From: an uncultured bacterium
GTDB taxonomy: Bacteria; Verrucomicrobiota; Kiritimatiellia; RFP12; UBA1067
Assembly: GCA_900547945.1 (NCBI GenBank)
Contig: URIT01000056.1
Coordinates: forward strand, 1 to 18,578
Reading direction: 5' to 3'
Length of the DNA stretch: 18,578 bases
The position numbers were made by a program, and so were the translations under genes. Within the stretch, counting starts at the first letter, position 1. Each line of letters begins with the position of its first letter. A model generated the notes under the pieces. The model was not told the DNA's origin and did not search any database. It was given only the letters and a program-made list of their open reading frames with translations. This document shows positions 1 to 6,726 of this stretch, piece by piece.

Positions 1-73
1 GTGATAGGCGACGGGAAATGGGCCGGCGGGCAGGTCGCGCGGCCCGGAGGTGCTGAAAGCGATGCTCTAGGCC

Positions 74-102
74 TTGACGGCTGGGGGGCGATGTGATAAA
101 CT
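74..102 (+). promoter_or_regulatory. sigma70-type promoter of rpmI-rplT
   Basis: A -35 box TTGACG at 74-79 is followed after 17 bp by a -10 box TAAACT at 97-102, with an extended TG at 94-95. Transcription would begin near 109 and give a leader of about 70 nt before rpmI. The leader contains two short, mutually exclusive inverted pairs (GGGC/GCCC around 127-145 and AACCG/CGGTT around 135-154). These might serve L20 autoregulation, but they are too short to call. Bases 1-73 hold no gene I can support; a frame open from position 1 to a stop at 94-96 is unrecognised. Confidence 0.75.
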
Positions 103-179
103 AACGCCCGTTTTTCCGTCTGGATCGGGCTCACAACCGACTGCCCGACCGGTTAGGAGACAAGCAAAGGACAACAACA

Positions 180-377
180 ATGCCTAAGATGAAAACGAAG
201 AAGTGCGCGACCAAGCGCATGAAAATGTCGGCTACGGGCAAGGTTATGCGTTCGCAGGGTGGCAAGGCCCACCTGAACGGCTACAAGAGCCGTGGGCGTA
301 AGCGCAATCTCCGTGGCATCACCGTCACCGATGCGTCCGTCGAGAAGACGATGCACCGCATGCAGCCGTACGCCTAA
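180..377 (+). CDS. rpmI: 50S ribosomal protein L35
   Basis: This 65-residue basic protein of the large ribosomal subunit has the usual L35 length. It shows the family pattern: the start MPKMKTKK, then a central KRMKMSATGKVMRSQGGKAH stretch and a Lys/Arg-rich middle. The ATG at 180 is preceded by AAAGGA at 166-171, 8 nt away, and a further GGAGA lies upstream. The gene is first in a two-gene unit with rplT, 14 nt downstream. In many bacteria infC precedes this pair. Here a good promoter lies directly in front and no infC tail is recognisable upstream, so the pair appears to be transcribed separately from infC. Confidence 0.97.
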   Translation: MPKMKTKKCATKRMKMSATGKVMRSQGGKAHLNGYKSRGRKRNLRGITVTDASVEKTMHRMQPYA

Positions 378-391
378 GGAGGAAATAGAAA

Positions 392-739
392 ATGCGAGCC
401 ACGAATGCACCTGCTTCCCGCGAACGCCGCCGCCGCCGCCTGGCCCTTGCCAAGGGTTTCCGGGGCGCCCGTTCCAAACTCTTCCGCACCGCGACGGAGG
501 CCGTCGACCGCGCCCGGCGCCTGGCGACCATCCACCGCAAGCTGAAGAAGCGTGATTTCCGCCACCTCTGGATCGCCCGCATCAACGCGGCGACCCGCGC
601 CGAGGGCCTGAGCTACAGCAAGTTCATCGCCGGCCTCATCAAGGCGGGCGTGACGCTGAACCGTAAGATGCTCAGCGAGATCGCGATCCAGGATCCTGCG
701 GGCTTCAAGCAGATCGTCGAAATCGCGAAGAAGGCCTAA
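392..739 (+). CDS. rplT: 50S ribosomal protein L20
   Basis: This 115-residue protein binds 23S rRNA and is needed early in 50S assembly; in well-studied bacteria it also represses its own operon. The sequence carries family hallmarks: an extended Arg-rich N-terminus, LALAKGFRGARSKLFR, then the block RDFRHLWIARINAA followed by GLSYSKFIAGL. The N-terminal 'RATNAPASRERRRR' form resembles Verrucomicrobia/Lentisphaerae L20 rather than the proteobacterial 'ARVKRGV' form, which supports the lineage inference. The Shine-Dalgarno sequence TAAGGAGG at 375-382 overlaps the stop codon of rpmI, with 9 nt to the ATG, so the two genes are closely linked in translation. A hairpin terminator follows. Confidence 0.97.
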   Translation: MRATNAPASRERRRRRLALAKGFRGARSKLFRTATEAVDRARRLATIHRKLKKRDFRHLWIARINAATRAEGLSYSKFIAGLIKAGVTLNRKMLSEIAIQDPAGFKQIVEIAKKA

Positions 740-767
740 GGGTCTCCGGCGCATTTCGGATGAAGGG

Positions 768-797
768 AAAGGCACGGCTCAGGCCGTGCCTTTTTTT
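768..797 (+). terminator. Rho-independent terminator of rpmI-rplT
   Basis: An 8-bp perfect stem GGCACGGC (771-778) and GCCGTGCC (783-790) closes a TCAG loop and is followed by seven T residues at 791-797. Three A residues at 768-770 can pair with the first Ts and lengthen the stem. The T-tract runs straight into the extended -10 promoter of uxaC. Confidence 0.93.
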
Positions 798-805
798 GGT
801 ATACT
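797..805 (+). promoter_or_regulatory. extended -10 promoter of uxaC
   Basis: TGGTATACT, an extended -10 (TG at 797-798, TATACT at 800-805), begins on the last T of the upstream terminator. The -35 position would fall inside the terminator hairpin and shows no TTGACA-like sequence, so recognition probably rests on the extended -10. Predicted start is near 812, giving a leader of about 30 nt that carries AAAGGAG at 829-835. Confidence 0.75.
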
Positions 806-841
806 CTTCTCATCTAAAATTGCCGAACAAAGGAGAAGCCC

Positions 842-2245
842 ATGTCTTTCATCAACGACGATTTCCTGCTGACGACCGACGCGGCGCGGGAGTTGTACCA
901 CGGGTATGCGGAGAAGATGCCCATCATCGACTACCACTGCCATCTGCCGCCGGCGGAGATCGCCGAGGACAAGACGTGGGAGAACATCGCGCAGGTCTGG
1001 CTGGGCGGCGACCACTACAAATGGCGCCAGATGCGCTCGAACGGCGTCGACGAGCGCTTCGTCACGGGCGATGCCAGCTGGCATGACAAGTTCGTGAAGT
1101 TCGCCGAGACGATGGAGGTGCTGCTGAAGAACCCGCTCTTCGACTGGAGCCACCTGGAGCTCGCGCGCTACTTCGGCGTGGAGGAGCGTCTCTCGCGGGC
1201 GACGGCGGAGTCCATCTGGGAACGCTGCAACGCGCGGCTGCGCGAGCCCGGCTTCTCGGCGCGCGGCTTCATGGTGCGTTCGAACGTGAAGGCGGTCTGC
1301 ACGACGGACGATCCCGTGGACACGCTTGAACACCACAAGGCCGTGGCCGATTCCGGCTTCGCGGTGCGCGTCCTGCCGACCTGGCGCAGCGACAAGGCCG
1401 GCAAGATCGACGAGCCCGCCGCCTGGAATGCGTGGATGGACCGGCTTGCGGCGGCTGCCGGAACGCCCGTTCGGACGTGGGACGATTTCCTCGACGCGAT
1501 GGACAAACGTCACGCCTTCTTCGAGAGCCGTGGCTGCGTCGTCTCCGACTACGGCATCACGGAGATCTTCGCCGCCCCCTACACGACGGGCGAGATCAAG
1601 GCCATCTTCAGGAAGGTGCGCGAAGGCGGCGTGGCGACGCCCGCCGAGGCGTACAAGTTCAAGAGCGCGTGGCTCTACGAGGGCCTGTGCGCCGACGCGC
1701 GCGCCAACTGGTCCACGCAGCTGCACTACAGCTGCCTGCGCAACGCCAACTCGCGCATGATGCAGAAGCTCGGACCCGACACGGGCTTCGACTGCATCGG
1801 CGAGTGGAACGTGGCCGAGTCGCTCGCGCGCCTCTTCGACCGCCTGGAGAGCGAGGACGCCCTGCCGCGCACGATCCTCTACTCCCTCAACCCGAAGGAC
1901 AACGAGATGCTGGCCTCCCTCATGGGCAGCTTCCAGAAGGGCCCCGACCGCGGCAAGCTGCAGCTCGGCGCCGCCTGGTGGTTCCTCGACCAGAAGGACG
2001 GCATGAAGAAGCAGATCGAGGCGCTGGCCGCGCTCGGCTGCCTCGGCAACTTCGTGGGCATGCTCACGGACAGCCGCAGCTTCCTCAGCTACACGCGCCA
2101 CGAGTACTTCCGCCGCATCCTCTGCGGGAAGCTCGGCGAGGAGATGGCGCGCGGCGAGATCCCGAACGACATCGCCTGGGTGGGCGGCCTCGTCGAGGAC
2201 ATCGCCTACAACAACGCGAACCGCTACTTCTTCGGCGCGCGCTGA
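842..2245 (+). CDS. uxaC: uronate isomerase (glucuronate/galacturonate isomerase)
   Basis: UxaC (EC 5.3.1.12) interconverts D-glucuronate and D-fructuronate, and D-galacturonate and D-tagaturonate, in the cytoplasm. It is the first step in using uronic acids from pectin or glucuronoxylan. The 467-residue length matches the family (about 470). Visible family features are the N-terminal metal-binding IIDYHCHL (H32 and H34) of the amidohydrolase-like barrel and the C-terminal GNFVGMLTDSRSFLSYTRHE (T409-R412) followed by EYFRRILC. The ATG at 842 has AAAGGAG 6 nt upstream, and there is no signal peptide, as expected. It has its own promoter. Downstream, 127 nt with a GC-rich hairpin separates it from a secreted beta-helix enzyme. 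The partner enzymes UxaB/UxuB, UxaA/UxuA and KDG kinase/aldolase are not in the window. Confidence 0.96.
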   Translation: MSFINDDFLLTTDAARELYHGYAEKMPIIDYHCHLPPAEIAEDKTWENIAQVWLGGDHYKWRQMRSNGVDERFVTGDASWHDKFVKFAETMEVLLKNPLFDWSHLELARYFGVEERLSRATAESIWERCNARLREPGFSARGFMVRSNVKAVCTTDDPVDTLEHHKAVADSGFAVRVLPTWRSDKAGKIDEPAAWNAWMDRLAAAAGTPVRTWDDFLDAMDKRHAFFESRGCVVSDYGITEIFAAPYTTGEIKAIFRKVREGGVATPAEAYKFKSAWLYEGLCADARANWSTQLHYSCLRNANSRMMQKLGPDTGFDCIGEWNVAESLARLFDRLESEDALPRTILYSLNPKDNEMLASLMGSFQKGPDRGKLQLGAAWWFLDQKDGMKKQIEALAALGCLGNFVGMLTDSRSFLSYTRHEYFRRILCGKLGEEMARGEIPNDIAWVGGLVEDIAYNNANRYFFGAR

Positions 2246-2279
2246 GCCTGTTCCCATGCGGACGACGACGCTGCTGGAC

Positions 2280-2298
2280 GGCCCCCGCGCAGGGGGCC
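2280..2298 (+). other. GC-rich intercistronic hairpin
   Basis: A perfect 7-bp inverted repeat, GGCCCCC (2280-2286) and GGGGGCC (2292-2298), closes a GCGCA loop between uxaC and the GH141-like gene. There is no T-tract, so it is not a canonical intrinsic terminator. It could be a weak or Rho-assisted terminator, or an RNA element stabilising the uxaC 3' end. No TGGTATA-type promoter follows before the next gene, which suggests read-through from uxaC. Confidence 0.55.
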
Positions 2299-2372
2299 TG
2301 GTGTGCGGCGGAGGGCGTCGGCCGGAGCGGCGCGCGCGCGATTGCGGAACTCATCATAGAGGAGCCGATGCG

Positions 2373-4637
2373 ATGAAGAGAGACCTTGTGGCCGCCTGCG
2401 CGGCGTTGGGGGCTGCCCTGCCCCTGTCGATGCTGGCGGCCGGCGCCGGGCCGTTTACCGTGCGCGTGTCGCCGGCCGGGCCCGCGCTCGAGGCCGCGCT
2501 CGCGCAGACGCGCGCGTCGTCCGCGCCCGAGAAGGAGATCGTGCTTGCGGACGGCGACTACTTCCTCGGGCGGACGATCGTCCTGGGGGCGGCCGACTCG
2601 AACCTGACCCTGCGCGCCGAGCACGACGGCCGGGCCGTCCTCTGGGGCGGCGTCCCGGTGACGGCGTGGAAGGCGGACGGGCGGTTCGCCGCCGCCGCGC
2701 TGCCGGGGGTGAAGGAGGGGACGTGGGACTTCCGCACGCTGCTGGTGGACGGGCGCATGGCGCCGCGGGCCTGCTACCCCTCGGCGACGAACAGGCTTGA
2801 GAACCTCGGCGGCTGGACGGAACGGGTGCGGGCGGCGGTCGACGGCTGGTGGGGGCGCGCGCCGACGGCGGAGGAGCTGACAACCATGCCCTACCGCGCG
2901 GGCGACCTGCCGGCCGGATTCGAGCCCCGCAACGCGGACGTCCGCCTCTACCACATGTGGAGCGAGTCGTTTGTCCCCGTCGCCTCGAACGATCTCGACC
3001 GGGGCGTCCTGCACTTCGCCCGGAGGATGGACGCGCCGGCCGGGGCGTTTGGCCGGCGCACCTACCAGGTTTTCGGCATTCGGGAGGGGATGACAGAACC
3101 CGGGCAGTGGTATCTGGACCGGCCGTCGGGAACGGTCGTCTACTGGCCGAGGCCCGGCGAGGACATGGCCCGCGTGAAGGTCGTCGCCCCGAAGGTCGAG
3201 ACGCTGGTGCAGATCAGGGGCGAGGCCCGGCGGCCTGTCCGCAACCTGCGGCTGAAGGGGCTGGCGCTCACGGGCACGACGGCGCCGTGCCGGTCGGCGG
3301 GGTTTGGCGGCGAGAGGGCGCCGGGCGCGCTGGAGGTCCGCCATGCGGAGGACTGCGCCTTCGAGAGCCTGACGATCCGGCACGTCGGCGCCACGGGCGT
3401 CAAGGTCCACGAGGCCGTCCGCCTGCGCCTCGCCGAAAGCGCCATCGTGGACTGCGGCGCGAGCGCCCTCTGCCTCTATGCGGCGGACTCGGAGGTCGTC
3501 TCCAACCGCCTGCTCCGCGCGGGGCTGGCGTTCCCGTCCGCCTGCCTGGCCACGCTGGGCCGCAGGCGGCTGCGCGTCGCGCGGAACGAGGTCGCCGACG
3601 CGCCCTACAGCGGCCTGATCCTCCGCGGCGAGGGCCACTGCATCGAGGAAAACTGCATCTCCCGCGTCATGCAGGTGCTGCATGACGGCGCGGCGGTGTA
3701 CGGAAACGTCCGCGACAGCGTGATCCGGGGCAACGTCGTGCGGGATGTCGTGCCGAACGGCGCCGGATACGGCGCCTCGGGCTTCTACTGCGACGAGACG
3801 AGCGCCGATGTGGTCATCGAGGGGAATGTCACCCTCGGCGTGCCGCGGCCCTGCCACCAGCATCTCGCCCGCGACATCCACGTGCGGAACAACACGTTCG
3901 TCGCGGACGGCGACCTCGCCATTTCGTTCCAGAACTGCGCGGGATGCACGTTCACGGGCAACGTGCTCGTCGCGGGCGGGACGGTCAGGCCGACGGAGGC
4001 CTGCCGGACCTCCGTGACGAACTGGAGCGGGAACCGGGCCTGCCATGCGCGCGGCGGCGGGGTCGCGTGGGGCTGCGACCTCCCGGCCGCCGCGCCCGAG
4101 AAGCCGCAGGCGCCCTATCGCGTGAAGAAGGCCGCGAACTGGCGGGCAGACGGGATCCTCGGCGCGGACGAGTACGGCGAGGCGCGCAGGATGGACAGGG
4201 ACGCGCGGGGCTGCCATGTCGGCGCGGCGCCGACGAGCCTGCGGCTCGCGCACGACGGGGCCGCGCTGCTCGTGGCCTTCAGGACGCTGGACTTCTGGGC
4301 GACCCCGCTCTCCGCAGGCGAGACCTGGGGCGTGGACGACGGCATCCGCTTCACGCTTGCGGGCCACGCCTTCGAGGTCTATTTCTCGGGGAACGTCTAC
4401 GCCGTGGACGCGGAGGGCCGCCGGACGCCCCTTGCCGGGGCGTACAACGCCGTCGACGCAAGGGGGGGCATGGCCCGTTCGCGGATCGTCGAGTGCCGCA
4501 TCCCGTTCACGGCGCTGGGGATCGCCCCGGCAAGGGGGGCGCGGATCGCGTTTTCGGCCTGCCGGTGGTCGGCCCACTACCGCGAAGCGCGCCACTACGC
4601 GGCGCCGGGGGAGACGGCGGAGCTTGTCCTCGAATGA
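2373..4637 (+). CDS. secreted GH141-like right-handed beta-helix enzyme with CBM9-like C-terminus
   Basis: This 754-residue protein starts with a signal peptide (MKRDLVAACAALGA, cleavage likely near residues 22-26). After ADGDYFLGRTIVLG comes a barrel-capping region and then right-handed beta-helix coils at about residues 275-545. These show the HDG...Y (H437-D438), FYCDE (C473-E475) and CHQH (494-497) positions seen in GH141-like glycosidases, a family that includes fucosidase and xylanase activities. Residues from about 580 to the end (NWRADGILGADEY, then W/DD-type beta strands) resemble a CBM9-like carbohydrate-binding domain. The ATG at 2373 was chosen because GAGGAG (2359-2364) lies 8 nt upstream and it begins the signal peptide; an out-of-frame ATG lies at 2368. 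The exact substrate is unknown; plant cell-wall side chains are likely from the neighbours. It could also be a related, unclassified beta-helix family. Confidence 0.8.
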   Translation: MKRDLVAACAALGAALPLSMLAAGAGPFTVRVSPAGPALEAALAQTRASSAPEKEIVLADGDYFLGRTIVLGAADSNLTLRAEHDGRAVLWGGVPVTAWKADGRFAAAALPGVKEGTWDFRTLLVDGRMAPRACYPSATNRLENLGGWTERVRAAVDGWWGRAPTAEELTTMPYRAGDLPAGFEPRNADVRLYHMWSESFVPVASNDLDRGVLHFARRMDAPAGAFGRRTYQVFGIREGMTEPGQWYLDRPSGTVVYWPRPGEDMARVKVVAPKVETLVQIRGEARRPVRNLRLKGLALTGTTAPCRSAGFGGERAPGALEVRHAEDCAFESLTIRHVGATGVKVHEAVRLRLAESAIVDCGASALCLYAADSEVVSNRLLRAGLAFPSACLATLGRRRLRVARNEVADAPYSGLILRGEGHCIEENCISRVMQVLHDGAAVYGNVRDSVIRGNVVRDVVPNGAGYGASGFYCDETSADVVIEGNVTLGVPRPCHQHLARDIHVRNNTFVADGDLAISFQNCAGCTFTGNVLVAGGTVRPTEACRTSVTNWSGNRACHARGGGVAWGCDLPAAAPEKPQAPYRVKKAANWRADGILGADEYGEARRMDRDARGCHVGAAPTSLRLAHDGAALLVAFRTLDFWATPLSAGETWGVDDGIRFTLAGHAFEVYFSGNVYAVDAEGRRTPLAGAYNAVDARGGMARSRIVECRIPFTALGIAPARGARIAFSACRWSAHYREARHYAAPGETAELVLE

Positions 4638-4664
4638 CGCGGGGTCGAAGGTGCGCCGGCTTTA

Positions 4665-4673
4665 TGGTATACT
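4665..4673 (+). promoter_or_regulatory. extended -10 promoter before the GH127 gene
   Basis: TGGTATACT (TG at 4665-4666, TATACT at 4668-4673) is identical to the extended -10 of uxaC. The -35 region around 4645 (TCGAAG) is poor. Predicted start is near 4680, giving a leader of about 28 nt with GAGGAG at 4697-4702. It makes the GH127 and haem/SUMF1 genes a second transcription unit in addition to any read-through from uxaC. Confidence 0.7.
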
Positions 4674-4707
4674 TGCGGAAGCAGGACATTTCAGAAGAGG
4701 AGACGCC

Positions 4708-6678
4708 ATGACGAAAAACCTTATGACGAAGAACCTTGTGGCCGCGTGCGCGGCGCTGGGGGCGGGGGCCGCCCTGGCCGTGTCGGGTCCGCTGGACGGC
4801 ATCGGGGACGTGACGCTGAAGGGGCGGATCGGCGACCAGCTCGACCGGATGATCGAGCGCCACGTCATCGGCACGGACGTCGACTACATCACGGCGCCGT
4901 TCCAGGAGAAGACCGAGCGCCACGGCTGGTGGCAGACGGAGTTCTGGGGCAAGTACATGCACGCCGCCGTGCCGTACCAGCGCTACACGGGATCGGCGAA
5001 GCTCAAGGCCGCCATCGACCGGGGCGTCGCGCGCATCCTCGCCTCGCAGGAGCCGAACGGCTACATCGGCAACTACCCCGACGAGCTGCGCTGCGGCGAG
5101 GGGTGGGACGTGTGGGGCATGAAGTACACGATGATGGGCCTCCTGCACGCCTACGACGCGACCAAGGACGCGAAGACGCTCGCCGCCTGCCGCCGCGTGT
5201 GCGACTACGTGATCGGCGAGATCGGTCCGGGCGGGCGGCGCGGCCGCGAACTGTGGCAGACCGGCAACTGGAGCGGCTACGCAAGCTCGTCCATCCTCGA
5301 ACCCGTGATGTGGCTCTACAACCGCACGAAGGAGCAGAAGTACCTTGACTTCGCGGCCTACCTCGTGAAGGGCATGACCGAGCCGGCGTCGGGTCCGCGC
5401 CTCCTCGACCTCGCGCTGAAGGGCGTCTCCGTCGCCGACCGCAACGGCCACGGCAACACGCCCGAGACGCACGGCGGCTACGTGATGAAGCACAACCGCT
5501 GGAAGGCCTACGAGATGATGAGCTGCTACCAGGGCCTCGTCGAATACGCCGAGGCGACGGGGCGGCGCGACCTCCTGGACGCGGCGGTCGCGACGGGCAA
5601 CCAGATCGTCGCGGACGAGATCAACCTCGCCGGCGGCTGCGCCTGTTCGGAGGCGTGGTTCCACGGCGCGAAGAAGCAACACCTCCCCTACATGCGCCTG
5701 CAGGAGACGTGCGTGACGACCACGTGGATGCGCTTCTGCGAGAAGCTGCTCGACGTCACGGGCGACCCCAAGTGGGCCGACCAGCTGGAGCGCACGTTCT
5801 ACAACGCCTACCTCGCCGCGATGAAGGCGGACGGCAGCGAGTTCGCGGGCTACACGCCGCTCACGGGCAACCGCTACCACGGCCAACACCACTGCTACAT
5901 GCACACGGACTGCTGCACGGCGAACGGTCCGCGCGGCTTCCTCTGCTTCCTCAGGGAGCTGTTCCGCACGAAGGGGAACGAGGCGGTGTTCAACTTCTAC
6001 TCCTCCGCGCTCGTGAAGGGGACGCTCGCGAACGGCGGGAAGGTGGCGTTCGACATGTACGCGCTCTATCCGCGCGGCGACTTCGCGCGCGTCGTGAGCC
6101 ACACCGAGGGCGTGGGCCGGATGCCGCTCAAGTTCCGCATTCCGGCGTGGGCCGGCGCGGGGACGACGGTGAAGCTCAACGGCAAGGCGCTTGCGGGCGT
6201 CAAGGCGGGCACGTACTTCACGGTGGCGCACGAGTGGAAGCTGGGCGACGTGGTGGAGGTGCGCTTCGACATGCCGGTCGTCGCGCATACGATCGCGGAC
6301 GGTCCGGCGAGCGTGCCGGGCGCGTTCGCGGGCAAGGACGCGAAGCCATCCGTGCAGCCGTACTACGTCGCCTTCACGCGCGGCCCCGTGCTCCTCGCGC
6401 GCGACAGCCGCCTCGACCGGGGCGACCAGACGGAGCCGTTCCGCAGGGGGATCCGCGACGGGCAGGTGATGGGGGGCTTCTCGGCGGTCCGCGCGCCGAG
6501 CGACGACATCTGGATGGCGTTCAACGCCGTGCTGCCGATCGGCAGCCACCACGAGAACCCCGAAGGGCGCTACCCGGAGGCGGTCGTCTTCTGCGACTAC
6601 GCCTCGGCCGGCAACACCTGGCACCGCGACAACTACTACCGCACCTGGTTCCCGATCGAATGGGGTCCGACGGAGTAG
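4708..6678 (+). CDS. secreted GH127-type beta-L-arabinofuranosidase
   Basis: This 656-residue exported protein of the GH127 (former DUF1680) family has nearly the length of the characterised bifidobacterial enzyme. The (alpha/alpha)6 barrel carries the zinc-thiolate site expected in the family: ETC (E333, C335) and the Cys pair C402-C403 in DCCTANGPR, one of which would be the nucleophile. E315 (CSEAW), 18 residues before the ETC Glu, is the likely acid/base. Such enzymes release L-arabinofuranose from arabino-oligosaccharides or glycoproteins. The ATG at 4708 has GAGGAG 5 nt upstream; an in-frame ATG at 4723 arises from a 15-bp tandem duplication and has no Shine-Dalgarno sequence. The signal peptide runs to about ALAVSG. 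The next gene follows after 48 nt without a promoter. A second, diverged family member lies at 16270. Confidence 0.88.
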   Translation: MTKNLMTKNLVAACAALGAGAALAVSGPLDGIGDVTLKGRIGDQLDRMIERHVIGTDVDYITAPFQEKTERHGWWQTEFWGKYMHAAVPYQRYTGSAKLKAAIDRGVARILASQEPNGYIGNYPDELRCGEGWDVWGMKYTMMGLLHAYDATKDAKTLAACRRVCDYVIGEIGPGGRRGRELWQTGNWSGYASSSILEPVMWLYNRTKEQKYLDFAAYLVKGMTEPASGPRLLDLALKGVSVADRNGHGNTPETHGGYVMKHNRWKAYEMMSCYQGLVEYAEATGRRDLLDAAVATGNQIVADEINLAGGCACSEAWFHGAKKQHLPYMRLQETCVTTTWMRFCEKLLDVTGDPKWADQLERTFYNAYLAAMKADGSEFAGYTPLTGNRYHGQHHCYMHTDCCTANGPRGFLCFLRELFRTKGNEAVFNFYSSALVKGTLANGGKVAFDMYALYPRGDFARVVSHTEGVGRMPLKFRIPAWAGAGTTVKLNGKALAGVKAGTYFTVAHEWKLGDVVEVRFDMPVVAHTIADGPASVPGAFAGKDAKPSVQPYYVAFTRGPVLLARDSRLDRGDQTEPFRRGIRDGQVMGGFSAVRAPSDDIWMAFNAVLPIGSHHENPEGRYPEAVVFCDYASAGNTWHRDNYYRTWFPIEWGPTE

Positions 6679-6726
6679 GCCCTCCCACCGACTGAACGAC
6701 GAAGACGACGAAAAAGAGGATCTGAC

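Noticed and set aside
1..96. Tail of a gene ending at 94-96 (frame 1) or 68-70 (frame 2)
   Set aside because: Both fragments are too short and unrecognised; the stop at 94-96 lies within the rpmI promoter, and frame 2 has stops at its beginning.
779..2257. A 492-codon minus-strand frame opposite uxaC
   Set aside because: The codon bias of uxaC keeps the opposite frame free of stops; its composition is biased and uxaC is unambiguous.
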